64,000 bases of DNA from Paracoccus alkenifer (GTDB lineage Bacteria; Pseudomonadota; Alphaproteobacteria; Rhodobacterales; Rhodobacteraceae): NCBI RefSeq assembly GCF_900108405.1, contig NZ_FNXG01000005.1, positions 69,501 to 133,500 on the forward strand. The letters are read 5' to 3'. The position numbers and the translations under genes are program-made. Below, in pieces: positions 18,472 to 27,485 of this stretch. Position 1 is the stretch's first letter; the number at the start of each line of letters is the position of its first letter. The notes beneath the pieces were generated by a model, which made no database searches, was not told where the DNA came from, and saw nothing but the letters and a program-made list of their open reading frames with translations.

Positions 18472-20274
18472 TCAGCCGGGGACTTCGAACACCGTCAGCT
18501 GGCCACCCAGCGCGGTGTAGTCGGCCAGCGCCGCGTAACCGCCCACCGCGCCCAGACCCTCGGTCGAGCCGGTCAGCCCGGCCGCAAGCCCGATCCCGGC
18601 CCAGCCGCCGACCCCGGACAGCACGCCGATATACTGCTTGTCGTTGTGCATATAGGTCATCACGTTGCCGATGATCCCCGAGGGGGTCTTGAACCGATAC
18701 AGCTCATCGCCGCTGTCGGCATCGACGGCCTTGAGATACCCTTCGAGCGTGCCATAGAACACCACGTCACCCGCGGTGGCCAGCGCCCCCGACCAGACCG
18801 AGAACTGTTCCGGGTTCGACCACAGGATCTCGCCCTTGATATTGTCCCAGGCGATGAAATTGCCCATGCCGCCGTGGCTGTCAGGCGCCGGGAACATCGA
18901 CAGCGTCGCGCCGACATAGGGCTGGCCGGCGGTATAGGCGACGCGGAACGGCTCGTAATCCATGCAGACGTGGTTCGTCGGCACATAGAACACGTTGGTC
19001 TTGGGCGAATAGGCTGCCGGCTGCATGTCCTTGCTGCCCAGCGCGGCCGGACAGACGCCGGTGGTGTTTTCATCCTCGCCGTTCTGCTCGGTCGAGTATT
19101 GGGCGACGACCTGCGGGCGGCCATACTGGTCGCTGTCCGGGTCCATCTCGACATGGGTGGCCCAGTTCACCGCGGGGTCGAATTTCTCGGCCACCAGCAG
19201 CTCGCCGGTTTCGCGGTCTAGCGTATAGGCAAAGCCGTTGCGGTCGAAATGGGTCAGCAGCTTGCGCATCTGCCCGTCAACTTCTTGGTCGGTCAGGATG
19301 TTTTCGTTGACGCCGTCATAGTCCCATTCGTCGTGGGGCGTCATCTGATAGAACCATTTGGCCATGCCGGTGTCGGCGTCGCGGGCCATGATGGTCATCG
19401 ACCATTTGTTGTCCCCCGGACGCTGCGCCGCGTTCCAGGTCGAGGGGTTGCCGGTGCCGTAATAGAACAGGTTCAGGTCCGGATCATACGAGAACCAGCC
19501 CCAGATCGGGCCGCCGCCGATTTTCCACTGATCGCCTTCCCAGCTGTCAAGCGAGCTGTCGGCGCCGATGGGCTTGCCCAGATGGGTGGTGGTCTCGGGG
19601 TCGACCAGCATTTCGTCGTCGGGGCCGGTGGAATAGGCTTTCCACGCCTCGGTCCCGTCGGCCAGATTCAGCGCCGTGACCCGGCCGCGGACCCCGTATT
19701 CGCCGCCCGAGATGCCGACCATCAGCTTGTCCTTGACCGGCATGGTGGCCATGGTCAGGGTTTCGCCGATGGCGGGATCGCCGATCTTGGTGGACCACTT
19801 GACCTCGCCATTCGCGGCGTCAAGCGCCACGACGGTGGTGTCGGCCTGCGGCAGAAAGATCATGCCGTCCGCATAGGCGAGGCCGCGGTTGACGGTATCG
19901 CAGCACATCACCGCGATCACGCTGGGATCCTGCACGGGTTCATACCGCCAGATGATGCGGCCGTTGTCGTTCAGGTCCAGCGCATAGACGTTGTTGGGGA
20001 AAGGCGTATGGACATACATCACGTCGCCGATCACCAGCGGCGCGCCTTCGTGCCCGCGCAGCACCCCGGTCGAGAACGTCCAGGCGACGCGCATGTCGCC
20101 GACGTTGTCGCGGTTGATCTGGTCCAGTTCGGAATAGCGCGTGTTGGCGTAGTCCATCGTCGGCAACGCCATCTGCCCCGGGTTGGCGATTGCCTCGTGA
20201 ACGCTGTCGTTGGCCAGAACGGCCGAGCTGGACAGCAAAAGCGCCACGGTGGCGCCGGTCAACGTCAGTTTCAT
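18472..20274 (-). CDS. xoxF: Lanthanide-dependent methanol dehydrogenase XoxF
   Basis: PQQ-dependent periplasmic methanol dehydrogenase of 600 residues. A signal peptide (ends SSAVLA) is followed by an eight-blade propeller with [16 protein letters not shown] and [14 protein letters not shown] W-motifs. Adjacent Cys124-Cys125 matches the vicinal disulfide over PQQ. Metal and active-site residues visible are Glu192 (GGEYGVRG), Asn276 (GTGNPSTWN), catalytic Asp318 and, two residues on, Asp320 ([10 protein letters not shown]). The second Asp is the known signature of lanthanide-dependent XoxF; calcium enzymes (MxaF) have Ala there. It is preceded by fghA at 178 bp and followed by cycB and xoxJ. 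No mxaF appears in the window. Confidence 0.96.
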   Translation of the reverse strand: MKLTLTGATVALLLSSSAVLANDSVHEAIANPGQMALPTMDYANTRYSELDQINRDNVGDMRVAWTFSTGVLRGHEGAPLVIGDVMYVHTPFPNNVYALDLNDNGRIIWRYEPVQDPSVIAVMCCDTVNRGLAYADGMIFLPQADTTVVALDAANGEVKWSTKIGDPAIGETLTMATMPVKDKLMVGISGGEYGVRGRVTALNLADGTEAWKAYSTGPDDEMLVDPETTTHLGKPIGADSSLDSWEGDQWKIGGGPIWGWFSYDPDLNLFYYGTGNPSTWNAAQRPGDNKWSMTIMARDADTGMAKWFYQMTPHDEWDYDGVNENILTDQEVDGQMRKLLTHFDRNGFAYTLDRETGELLVAEKFDPAVNWATHVEMDPDSDQYGRPQVVAQYSTEQNGEDENTTGVCPAALGSKDMQPAAYSPKTNVFYVPTNHVCMDYEPFRVAYTAGQPYVGATLSMFPAPDSHGGMGNFIAWDNIKGEILWSNPEQFSVWSGALATAGDVVFYGTLEGYLKAVDADSGDELYRFKTPSGIIGNVMTYMHNDKQYIGVLSGVGGWAGIGLAAGLTGSTEGLGAVGGYAALADYTALGGQLTVFEVPG

Positions 20275-20452
20275 CTTGTCCTCCCCCTTTTGCCCGGCAC
20301 CCGGTCAGGAATGCGAGCGTCAGGAACAGGTTTCGCGGGGACGGAGCTTTCGTCAACGTTTGTATGCCGAAACTAGCCAGAAAGTCTTAGTGCTTTCGGC
20401 AACCCGGCGGGAAGTTTCGGCAATTCCCCGCCGGGCCGGCAGCTGCGCGAGC

Positions 20453-21286
20453 TCAGGCCAGCCGCTCGGCGTGCCAGAAGACGTGGTCGCCGATAAAGCT
20501 GTTGACGAAGAAATAGCTGTGGTCATAGCCCGGCTGCATCCGGAACCAGCCCGGTTGGCGACGCGCCATCATCGCCTGCGCCAGGGTTTCCGGCTTGAGC
20601 AGGTCCAGGAACTGGTCGCTGGCGCCCTGATCGATCAGCACCTCGCCCGGATAGCCGCGTTCGGCCATCAGCAGGGTGGAATCATGCGCCTGCCACGCAG
20701 CGCGATCCTCGCCCAGATAGGCGCCCAGCTGCTTGCGGCCCCAGTCCGATTCGGTGGGGTTGGCGATGGGCGCAAAGGCCGAGACGCTGCGATAGCGGTC
20801 GGGATGGGTCATGGCGATGGTCAGCGCGCCGTGGCCGCCCATGGAATGGCCGGTGATGCCCTGCGCCTGCGCATCCACCGGGAAATTGTCGCAGACCAGT
20901 GCCGGAAGTTCCTCGACGATATAGTCCCACATGCGGAAATGCGGTGACCAGGGGTTTTGGGTGGCGTTGACATAGAACCCCGCGCCTTGGCCCAGATCAT
21001 AGGCGTCGTCGTCGGCCACCCCTTCGCCGCGGGGCGAGGTGTCGGGGAACACCAGCGCAATCCCGGCCTCGGCCGCGAATTGCTGGGCGCCGGCCTTGGT
21101 CATGGCGTTTTCATGCGTGCAGGTCAGCCCCGACAGATACCACAGCACCGGCACTTTGCCGGCCTGCGTATCCGGCGGCAGATAGACGGCAAAGGTCATG
21201 TCGGTGCCGGTCGCCTGCGACTTGTGGCGATAGACGCCCTGAATGCCCCCGAAGCTGCGGTTTTCCGAGACGGTTTCCAGCGTCAT
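20453..21286 (-). CDS. fghA: S-formylglutathione hydrolase
   Basis: Esterase-D family enzyme hydrolysing S-formylglutathione to formate and glutathione, in the cytoplasm. The nucleophile Ser148 is in GHSMGGHG. Asp in DQGASDQF and His in GYDHSYFF complete the triad, and SGLTCTHEN forms the oxyanion region. At 277 residues it is a normal length. It starts 3 bp after the acetyltransferase gene, so it is co-transcribed with flhA, clpP-like and GNAT genes. Confidence 0.96.
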   Translation of the reverse strand: MTLETVSENRSFGGIQGVYRHKSQATGTDMTFAVYLPPDTQAGKVPVLWYLSGLTCTHENAMTKAGAQQFAAEAGIALVFPDTSPRGEGVADDDAYDLGQGAGFYVNATQNPWSPHFRMWDYIVEELPALVCDNFPVDAQAQGITGHSMGGHGALTIAMTHPDRYRSVSAFAPIANPTESDWGRKQLGAYLGEDRAAWQAHDSTLLMAERGYPGEVLIDQGASDQFLDLLKPETLAQAMMARRQPGWFRMQPGYDHSYFFVNSFIGDHVFWHAERLA

Positions 21287-21289
21287 CGC

Positions 21290-21826
21290 CTAATCCCCTT
21301 TCGTCAGATCGTGATACATCACCAGCGCGTCCACATGGCCGAGCCGCGGGTGATCAAAGGCGCCCGGCAGGCGGCCGACAACCTCGAACCCGGCCTTCTG
21401 CCACGAATGGACGGCATCTTCGTTGGTGGCGACGACAAAATTGAACTGCATCGCCCGGAATCCCTGCGCGCGCGCCCAGGTCTTGGCGTGGGCCACCATC
21501 GTGGCCGCAATGCCGCGACCGCGGGCGTCCTTGTGGGTCACGAAGCCCGCATTCGCCACATGGGCGCCGCCGCCGGGGCGGTTGCGGCCGATATGGCTGC
21601 TGCCCAGCACCCGCCCGTCCAGCTCGGCCACGAACACCGAAAACGGCGCCGCGAACCAATCCGCCAACGCATCCCCGCGCGAGATGTCGCGGGGAATGCA
21701 ATATGTCTCTCCGGCCCGGTAGACGGGTTCGAGGATCGCCCAGATCGCCTCGTGATCGGCCGGGGTGGCGGGGCGGATCGCCACCGCCACCGGCCGTGTC
21801 CCGGCCCCGGCCGCTGTGAGGGTCAT
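21290..21826 (-). CDS. GNAT family N-acetyltransferase
   Basis: Predicted acetyl-CoA-dependent N-acetyltransferase of 178 residues. The GNAT N-terminal strand (VAIRPATPADHEAIWAI) and the acetyl-CoA loop (DARGRGIAATMVAHA) are clear, as is the late NFVVATNEDAVHSWQKAGFE block. The substrate is unknown. It overlaps the ClpP-like gene by 4 bases and ends 3 bp before fghA. Its place between a protease gene and formaldehyde genes suggests a role in coping with formaldehyde-modified amines or proteins, which is speculation. Confidence 0.9.
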   Translation of the reverse strand: MTLTAAGAGTRPVAVAIRPATPADHEAIWAILEPVYRAGETYCIPRDISRGDALADWFAAPFSVFVAELDGRVLGSSHIGRNRPGGGAHVANAGFVTHKDARGRGIAATMVAHAKTWARAQGFRAMQFNFVVATNEDAVHSWQKAGFEVVGRLPGAFDHPRLGHVDALVMYHDLTKGD

Positions 21827-22473
21827 TTCAGCTCGTCAACGCTGCGGATCACCCGGCCCAGCAGGCCGTAATCCAGCGCCTCTTGCGTGTTCAGCCAGAA
21901 ATCGCGCTGGGTGTCCTTTTCGATGCGTTCCACGCTTTGCCCGGTGGCATCGGCAAAGATCTGGTTCAGCCGGTCGCGCATCAGCCGCACCTGTTCGGCC
22001 TGGATCATCATGTCCGACGAGGTGCCGCCGATCCCGCCCGAGGGCTGGTGGATCAGGAACCGCGTATTGGGCAGGCAGAAACGGTTTTCGCGGTCCGCGC
22101 CCACAAAGATCAGCGCCCCGGCCGAGGCCACCCAGCCCGAGCCGATGGTGCGCACCGTGGGGCGGATGAACTTGATCACGTCATGGATCATGTCGCCCGA
22201 TTCGACATGGCCGCCGGGCGAGGAAATCAGCATGTTGATCGGCTTGTCGCTGTCCTCGGCCAGCGCCAGCAGATGCGAAACCGTGCGCTGCGCCAGCTTG
22301 TCGTTGATCGTGCCGGCCACGATCACCGTGCGCGAACGGAAATACAGCCGGTCGATCGAGGGGCTTTGCGGCAGGCCCAGATCCTCGCCCTGCTGCCGGT
22401 CCTCGCGCCGCTCATCCTCGTCGTCGTCGTCATCGTCGTCATTCAGGCTGTGGGGCGGAAACGGGCGCAGCAT
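21823..22473 (-). CDS. ClpP-like serine protease with acidic N-terminus
   Basis: S14-family protease of 216 residues. A catalytic triad can be assigned: Ser117 in GWVASAGAL, His142 in FLIHQPSGG, and Asp187 in EKDTQRDFW. The substrate-strand motif SSPGGHVESGD is present. Unlike standard ClpP, it starts with a strongly acidic segment (NDDDDDDDEDE, residues 11-21) before the core at about residue 38. The core is more divergent than housekeeping ClpP, and no Clp ATPase gene is near. It lies between flhA (75 bp away) and the GNAT gene, inside the formaldehyde oxidation cluster. Proteolysis of damaged proteins is a plausible but untested role. Confidence 0.85.
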   Translation of the reverse strand: MLRPFPPHSLNDDDDDDDEDERREDRQQGEDLGLPQSPSIDRLYFRSRTVIVAGTINDKLAQRTVSHLLALAEDSDKPINMLISSPGGHVESGDMIHDVIKFIRPTVRTIGSGWVASAGALIFVGADRENRFCLPNTRFLIHQPSGGIGGTSSDMMIQAEQVRLMRDRLNQIFADATGQSVERIEKDTQRDFWLNTQEALDYGLLGRVIRSVDELK

Positions 22474-22548
22474 GGGTCATCCTTTCAGCATTGCGGCGGG
22501 CACCCGGAACGGGCCCCGCCGCAGTCTTACCTAAGCAACCCTTGAGGA

Positions 22549-23679
22549 TCAGTAAATAACGACCGAGCGAATGGATTCGCCCGCGTTCATCAGATCGAAG
22601 CCCTTGTTGATGTCGTCCAGCGGCATCGTGTGGGTGATCATCGGGTCGATCTCGATCTTGCCGTCCATATACCAGTCCACGATCCTGGGCACATCGGTGC
22701 GGCCGCGGGCGCCGCCAAAGGCCGTGCCCTTCCACACCCGGCCGGTGACCAGCTGGAACGGGCGGGTGCTGATTTCCGCCCCCGCCGGCGCCACGCCGAT
22801 GATGATCGACTGGCCCCAGCCGCGGTGGGTGCATTCCAGCGCATCGCGCATCACCTTGACGTTGCCGGTGGCGTCAAAGCTGTAGTCGGCGCCGCCGATC
22901 TGGTCGAACGGGGTCTTGGTCAGGTTGACGATTTCCTGCACGACCGAGCCTTCGATCTCGTTGGGGTTGATGAAATGGGTCATGCCGAAATGCTCGGCCA
23001 TTGCCTTTTTGTCGTTGTTCAGATCAACGCCGATGATCATGTCGGCGCCGGCCAGACGCAGGCCCTGCAACACGTTCAGCCCGATGCCGCCCAGCCCGAA
23101 CACCACCGCTTTCGCGCCGATTTCGACCTTGGCGGTGTTGATGACCGCGCCGATGCCGGTGGTGACGCCGCAGCCGATATAGCAGATCTTGTCGAAAGGC
23201 GCGTCCTCGCGCACCTTGGCGACCGCAATTTCCGGCAGCACCGTATAGTTCGAGAACGTCGAGCAGCCCATGTAATGGTGGATCGGGGTGCCGTCGAGCA
23301 TGGTGAACCGGGTGGTGCCGTCGGGCATCAGCCCCTGGCCTTGCGTCCCGCGGATCGCGGTGCAGAGGTTGGTCTTGCCCGACAGGCAGGACGCGCATTG
23401 CCGGCATTCGGGGGTGTAAAGCGGGATCACATGGTCGCCCGGCTTGACGCTGGTGACGCCGGGGCCGACCTCGACCACCACGCCCGCGCCCTCGTGCCCG
23501 AGGATGGCGGGAAAGATTCCCTCGGGGTCGTCGCCCGAGCGGGTGAATTCGTCGGTGTGGCAGATGCCGGTGGCCTTGATCTCGACCAGCACTTCGCCGG
23601 CCTTGGGGCCTTCGAGATTGACCTCCATCACCTCAAGCGGTTTGCCGGCTTCCAACGCGACGGCGGCACGGGTTCTCAT
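22549..23679 (-). CDS. flhA: Glutathione-dependent formaldehyde dehydrogenase (class III ADH)
   Basis: NAD- and glutathione-dependent S-(hydroxymethyl)glutathione dehydrogenase, cytoplasmic. Catalytic zinc ligands are Cys40, His62-Glu63 and Cys170; structural zinc ligands are Cys92, Cys95, Cys98 and Cys106 (ECRQCASC...LC). The Rossmann motif GLGGIG follows at about residue 196. At 376 residues it matches class III alcohol dehydrogenases. It is preceded by gfa, the same order as reported in P. denitrificans. Confidence 0.97.
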   Translation of the reverse strand: MRTRAAVALEAGKPLEVMEVNLEGPKAGEVLVEIKATGICHTDEFTRSGDDPEGIFPAILGHEGAGVVVEVGPGVTSVKPGDHVIPLYTPECRQCASCLSGKTNLCTAIRGTQGQGLMPDGTTRFTMLDGTPIHHYMGCSTFSNYTVLPEIAVAKVREDAPFDKICYIGCGVTTGIGAVINTAKVEIGAKAVVFGLGGIGLNVLQGLRLAGADMIIGVDLNNDKKAMAEHFGMTHFINPNEIEGSVVQEIVNLTKTPFDQIGGADYSFDATGNVKVMRDALECTHRGWGQSIIIGVAPAGAEISTRPFQLVTGRVWKGTAFGGARGRTDVPRIVDWYMDGKIEIDPMITHTMPLDDINKGFDLMNAGESIRSVVIY

Positions 23680-23727
23680 GGTATTCTCCTTGGATTGCGG
23701 CCGTCTGGCCCGTCATGGATGCCGAAA

Positions 23728-23750
23728 GGGGCCGGTCGATGGCCGGCCCC
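23728..23750 (-). other. Intercistronic hairpin between gfa and flhA
   Basis: GGGGCCGG (23728-23735) pairs with CCGGCCCC (23743-23750) around a 7-base loop. On the - strand it is followed by TTTC, too short for a confident terminator. It may cause partial termination or stabilise the gfa message. Confidence 0.4.
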
Positions 23751-23772
23751 CGGTGGCTGATTTTGGGCGCGC

Positions 23773-24372
23773 CTACACGTCAAGCGTATTGAGCTTGCCG
23801 GATTTCGTGGCGACATGGGTCGCGATGGCGTCCATCAGCGGCGGCGACAGCGCGTCATAGGGTTCCAGTCCCAGCTCTTTCAACCGCGCGCGCACCGCGC
23901 CCATGCGATCGGGATTCACCCCTGATTCGATGGCCGAGGACACAAAGGCCGCAAATTCGGGCGGCGACCAGCCGGTTTCGTCCGACAGTTCCGTGTGGAC
24001 GAAATCCAGCCCGTAGAACGGATGTTCGGTATTTTCGATCCGCCCATACATATGCGCGCCGCAGCCGTTGCAGGCGTGGCGGCGGATCGGGGCGTCGGGA
24101 TTTACCGCCGCAAGCTTGTGACCGTTGCGAGTGACCTCGACCGCGTCGCGGCTGACCACGGCGACCTGGCTGAAGGCCACGCCCTGCGGTTTCCAGCACT
24201 TGGTGCAGCCGCAGACGTGGTTATGGGCGGTCTGGGCGCTGATGCGGACCTCGACCGGGTCGGCCGAACACAGGCAACGCAGTGTGCCGCCGGCGAAATC
24301 CGGGCGGGCCTGCGCTGTCACCCCGTGATCGACGGCGGGGTGAATTCTGGGGACTGCGGTATCTGATGGCAT
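23773..24372 (-). CDS. gfa: S-(hydroxymethyl)glutathione synthase (glutathione-dependent formaldehyde-activating enzyme)
   Basis: Zinc protein that speeds condensation of formaldehyde with glutathione. The two zinc sites are visible: Cys33 and Cys35 with Cys101 and Cys104 ([10 protein letters not shown]), and Cys54, Cys56 and Cys59 (CGCTKCW). The ATG at 24372 gives 199 residues and has GGAGGA upstream; a longer frame adds residues without a site. It is the first gene of the formaldehyde cluster, upstream of flhA by 93 bp. Confidence 0.94.
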   Translation of the reverse strand: MPSDTAVPRIHPAVDHGVTAQARPDFAGGTLRCLCSADPVEVRISAQTAHNHVCGCTKCWKPQGVAFSQVAVVSRDAVEVTRNGHKLAAVNPDAPIRRHACNGCGAHMYGRIENTEHPFYGLDFVHTELSDETGWSPPEFAAFVSSAIESGVNPDRMGAVRARLKELGLEPYDALSPPLMDAIATHVATKSGKLNTLDV

Positions 24373-24466
24373 GGTCCGTCCTCCGCTGGTGCGTGGCAGC
24401 AAGGTTAGACGGCGGCCGGCAGGGATCAAGTCGGATGAAGGTTGTATCCCTGCCGCCCGAAAGGGC

Positions 24467-25030
24467 CTAGCCGGCGGGGGTCGAGGACACCCCGACCTGC
24501 GCCGCGCGCAGCAGCCGGTCGTGAATGCGGAACCCGTTCACCATGACCTGGATGATGTCGCCGGCCTTGGTGCCGGGAACCGGGGCTTCGAACATCGCCT
24601 CGTGCAGCAGCGGGTCGAAACGGTCGCCGACGGCGGGGGCGATCACCTCGATCCCGTGGCGGCCGAACACGTTGGAAAGTTCGCGCAGGGTCAGCTCGAC
24701 CCCCTCGACCAGCTGCGGGGCGGTGCTGCGGTCGGCGGCCTCGATGGCGCGGTTCAGCGCGTCATAGACCGGCAGCAGGTCGCGGGCGAGCTTGCTGCCG
24801 CCGTAATTTTCAGCCTCGCGCCGGTCCTTTTCGGCGCGCTTGCGGGCGTTTTCGGCGTCGGCCAAGGCACGCATGAAGCGGTCGCGGTATTCGTCGCGTT
24901 CGGCCAGCACCGTTGCGATGCGCGAATCGGGGCCGTCTTCGTCCACCGGATCCAGCGCCAGCAGATCGTCCGGGTCGATATCATCACGCAACTGGTCGGG
25001 CTGGCCGTTCGGGGTCTGGGTGTCGTTCAT
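24467..25030 (-). CDS. grpE: Co-chaperone GrpE
   Basis: Nucleotide-exchange factor of DnaK. The 187-residue product has an acidic N-terminus, a long coiled coil ([23 protein letters not shown] region), then the beta domain with [22 protein letters not shown]. Near the C-terminus is [17 protein letters not shown]. It follows hrcA by 3 bp in the usual hrcA-grpE order. Confidence 0.96.
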   Translation of the reverse strand: MNDTQTPNGQPDQLRDDIDPDDLLALDPVDEDGPDSRIATVLAERDEYRDRFMRALADAENARKRAEKDRREAENYGGSKLARDLLPVYDALNRAIEAADRSTAPQLVEGVELTLRELSNVFGRHGIEVIAPAVGDRFDPLLHEAMFEAPVPGTKAGDIIQVMVNGFRIHDRLLRAAQVGVSSTPAG

Positions 25031-25033
25031 CTT

Positions 25034-26086
25034 TCATCCTTTGCGGTCGGAGAGAACCCGGCCGACCAGCTGTGCGGTATAGTCAACGATCGGCACGATT
25101 CTTCCGTAATTCAGGCGCGTCGGTCCGATCACCCCCACCGCGCCCACGATCTTGCGGTCAGCGTTCATATAGGACGAAACCACCAGAGAGGAACCCGAAA
25201 GTGAGAAAAGCTGGTTTTCCGAGCCGATGAAGATGCGCACGCCCTCGGCCTCTTCGGCGAGTTCGAGGAAACGGGCGATGTCGCGCTTGCGTTCGAGGTC
25301 GTCGAACAGGCTGCGGATGCGGTCAAGATCGGCCGCTTCGTGTTCCAGCAGGTTGGCGCGGCCGCGCACGATCAGCTGCGGGTCGGGGGCATCGGCATCC
25401 CACGAGGCCAGCCCGGTTTCCACCAGCTGCGCGGCGAGACTGTCCAGATCCTGCCGGGCGCGGGCCAGATGGTCGGCAATGTCGCGGCGCAGCTGGGTCA
25501 GGGTCTGGCCCTCGCCCCGCGCCGACAGGAAATTGCCGGCCTCGCGCAGCGAACTGGGGGTCTGGCCCGGCGGCGGCGTGAACAGGCGGTTTTCCACACG
25601 CCCGTCGGCAAAGACCAGGATCACCAGCGCCCGGTCGGGGGTGATGCTGACAAATTCGATGTGGCGCAGGGGGGCTTCGTCCTGACGCGGCATCAGCACC
25701 ACCGAGGCGCCGCGGGTGATGGTGGACAGCGCGGTCGAGACCCGGTCCAGCAGCGCCCCGGTGTCAGACGGGCCGTCGCCCACGATACTGGCAATATGGG
25801 CGCGGTCCTCGGGGCCGACGGGGCCGATCTCCATCAGCCCGTCGACGAACAGGCGCAGGCCAAGCTGGGTCGGAAACCGCCCGGCCGAGACATGCGGGCT
25901 GTCCAGCAGCCCCATGAATTCGAGATCCTGCATGATATTGCGGATCGTTGCCGCTGAAACCGACATGCCGCGGGTCAGGCTGCGCGAGCCGACTGGATCG
26001 CCGGTTTCCAGATATGCCTCGACCACGCGGCGGAAAACCTCGCGGGAACGGTCGTTCAGGTCGGAAAACTGCTGCGGCTGGGGCAT
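25034..26086 (-). CDS. hrcA: Heat-inducible transcription repressor HrcA
   Basis: Repressor that binds CIRCE operators of chaperone genes. The 350-residue form starting at ATG 26086 (QQFSDLNDRSREVFRRVV) fits the family; the longer frame adds an unrelated extension. The N-terminal winged helix contains GDPVGSRSLTRG and VSAATIRNIMQDLE, and the C-terminal part ends VDYTAQLVGRVL. It is divergent from rph. I saw no CIRCE inverted repeat in the 83-bp gap. Confidence 0.95.
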   Translation of the reverse strand: MPQPQQFSDLNDRSREVFRRVVEAYLETGDPVGSRSLTRGMSVSAATIRNIMQDLEFMGLLDSPHVSAGRFPTQLGLRLFVDGLMEIGPVGPEDRAHIASIVGDGPSDTGALLDRVSTALSTITRGASVVLMPRQDEAPLRHIEFVSITPDRALVILVFADGRVENRLFTPPPGQTPSSLREAGNFLSARGEGQTLTQLRRDIADHLARARQDLDSLAAQLVETGLASWDADAPDPQLIVRGRANLLEHEAADLDRIRSLFDDLERKRDIARFLELAEEAEGVRIFIGSENQLFSLSGSSLVVSSYMNADRKIVGAVGVIGPTRLNYGRIVPIVDYTAQLVGRVLSDRKG

Positions 26087-26169
26087 TCGGGTTGCGGTGG
26101 ACCGGACGGGGCCTGTAATTGGCGTGACTCTTGCGTTTGGCCCGGTTGGGGGCCGGGAAAGGACCACTC

Positions 26170-26883
26170 ATGCGACCCTCTGGCCGGAAACTAGTCGAAT
26201 TGCGCCCGATTTCAATTGAAACCGGAGTGATTGCCCATGCCGAGGGATCCTGCCTGATCCGCGTCGGCGGCACGCATGTGCTGTGCACCGCCTCGGTCGA
26301 GGAAAAGCCGCCGCCGTTCCTGCGCGGCACCGGGCAGGGCTGGGTGACGGCGGAATACGGGATGCTGCCGCGCGCCACCCATTCGCGCAACCGGCGCGAG
26401 GCCGCGGCGGGCAAGCAATCGGGGCGCACGCAGGAAATTCAGCGGCTGATCGGGCGCTCGCTGCGGGCGGGCGTGGACCGGCTGGCGCTGGGGGAACGGC
26501 AGATCGTGGTGGATTGCGACGTGATCCAGGCCGACGGCGGCACCCGCTGCGCCGCGATTACCGGGGGCTGGGTCGCGCTGCGGCTGGCGGTGAACCGGCT
26601 GCTGTCGGCGCGGCTGCTGACCAGCGACCCGATCATGGACCATGTGGCGGCGGTCAGCTGCGGGATCTATGCCGGGCAGCCGGTGGTCGATCTGGACTAT
26701 GCCGAGGACAGCGAGGCCGGCACTGACGGCAATTTCGTGCTGACCGGCGCCGGGCGGCTGGTCGAGGTGCAGATGTCGGCCGAGGGTGCGGCATTTTCAC
26801 GCAGCGAGATGGATGCGCTGCTGGACCTGGCGCAGGCGGGGGCCGCCGATCTGGTCGCCGCCCAGAAAGCGGCGGTGGCATGA
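26170..26883 (+). CDS. rph: Ribonuclease PH
   Basis: Phosphorolytic 3'-to-5' exoribonuclease for tRNA 3' ends. At 237 residues it is standard length. Typical blocks are [31 protein letters not shown], and [22 protein letters not shown] at 26170 was chosen because the family starts with MRPSGR. It overlaps rdgB by 4 bases. Confidence 0.96.
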   Translation: MRPSGRKLVELRPISIETGVIAHAEGSCLIRVGGTHVLCTASVEEKPPPFLRGTGQGWVTAEYGMLPRATHSRNRREAAAGKQSGRTQEIQRLIGRSLRAGVDRLALGERQIVVDCDVIQADGGTRCAAITGGWVALRLAVNRLLSARLLTSDPIMDHVAAVSCGIYAGQPVVDLDYAEDSEAGTDGNFVLTGAGRLVEVQMSAEGAAFSRSEMDALLDLAQAGAADLVAAQKAAVA

Positions 26884-27485
26884 GACGGCTGACCGGGCCG
26901 CGGCTGCTGGTCGCCACCCATAACGCCGGCAAGCTGGACGAGATGCGGGCGCTGTTCGCCCCGCACGGGATCGAGGTGGTGGGTGCGGCCGAAATGGGCC
27001 TGTCCGAGCCGCCCGAGACCGAGGACAGTTTCGCCGGCAACGCCCGCATCAAGGCGCGGGCGGCGGTTGCTGCGACCGGGCTGCCGGTGCTGGCCGACGA
27101 CAGCGGCATCACCGTGGACGGGCTGGACGGGGCGCCGGGGGTGTATACCGCGGATTGGGCCGAGACGCCGCGGGGGCGCGACTTCATGCAGGCGATGCGG
27201 CGGACCTGGGACGAGCTTGAGGCGCGGGGCGTCCCCGAGCCGCGCCGCGCCCAGTTCCGCGCCACGCTGCTGGTGATGTGGCCGGATCTGCACGAGGAAA
27301 TATTTGAGGGGATCGCCCCGGGCCGGCTGGTGTGGCCGCCGCGGGGGCAGCTGGGGCATGGCTATGACCCGATCTTTGTCCCCGACGGGCATGACCGGAC
27401 CTATGCCGAGATGAGTGCCGAGGAAAAGAACACGATCAGCCACCGCGCCGAGGCGTTCCGCAAGCTGAGCGCGATTCTTGGCTGA
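26880..27485 (+). CDS. rdgB: dITP/XTP pyrophosphatase (RdgB/HAM1)
   Basis: House-cleaning enzyme removing deaminated purine nucleotides. The 201-residue product has the substrate loop [10 protein letters not shown] near residue 13, the DDSGI motif ([15 protein letters not shown]), and the C-terminal [18 protein letters not shown] and SHRAEAF blocks. It is coupled to rph by ATGA overlap and overlaps the predicted hemW start. Confidence 0.95.
   Translation: MRRLTGPRLLVATHNAGKLDEMRALFAPHGIEVVGAAEMGLSEPPETEDSFAGNARIKARAAVAATGLPVLADDSGITVDGLDGAPGVYTADWAETPRGRDFMQAMRRTWDELEARGVPEPRRAQFRATLLVMWPDLHEEIFEGIAPGRLVWPPRGQLGHGYDPIFVPDGHDRTYAEMSAEEKNTISHRAEAFRKLSAILG

Noticed and set aside
22493..22522. 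GCGGCGGG / CCCGCCGC hairpin as a terminator between flhA and the ClpP-like gene
   Set aside because: The loop is long and no T-run follows on the - strand, so termination is not supported.
26087..26169. CIRCE operator expected near hrcA
   Set aside because: No TTAGCACTC-N9-GAGTGCTAA-like inverted repeat is present in the gap.
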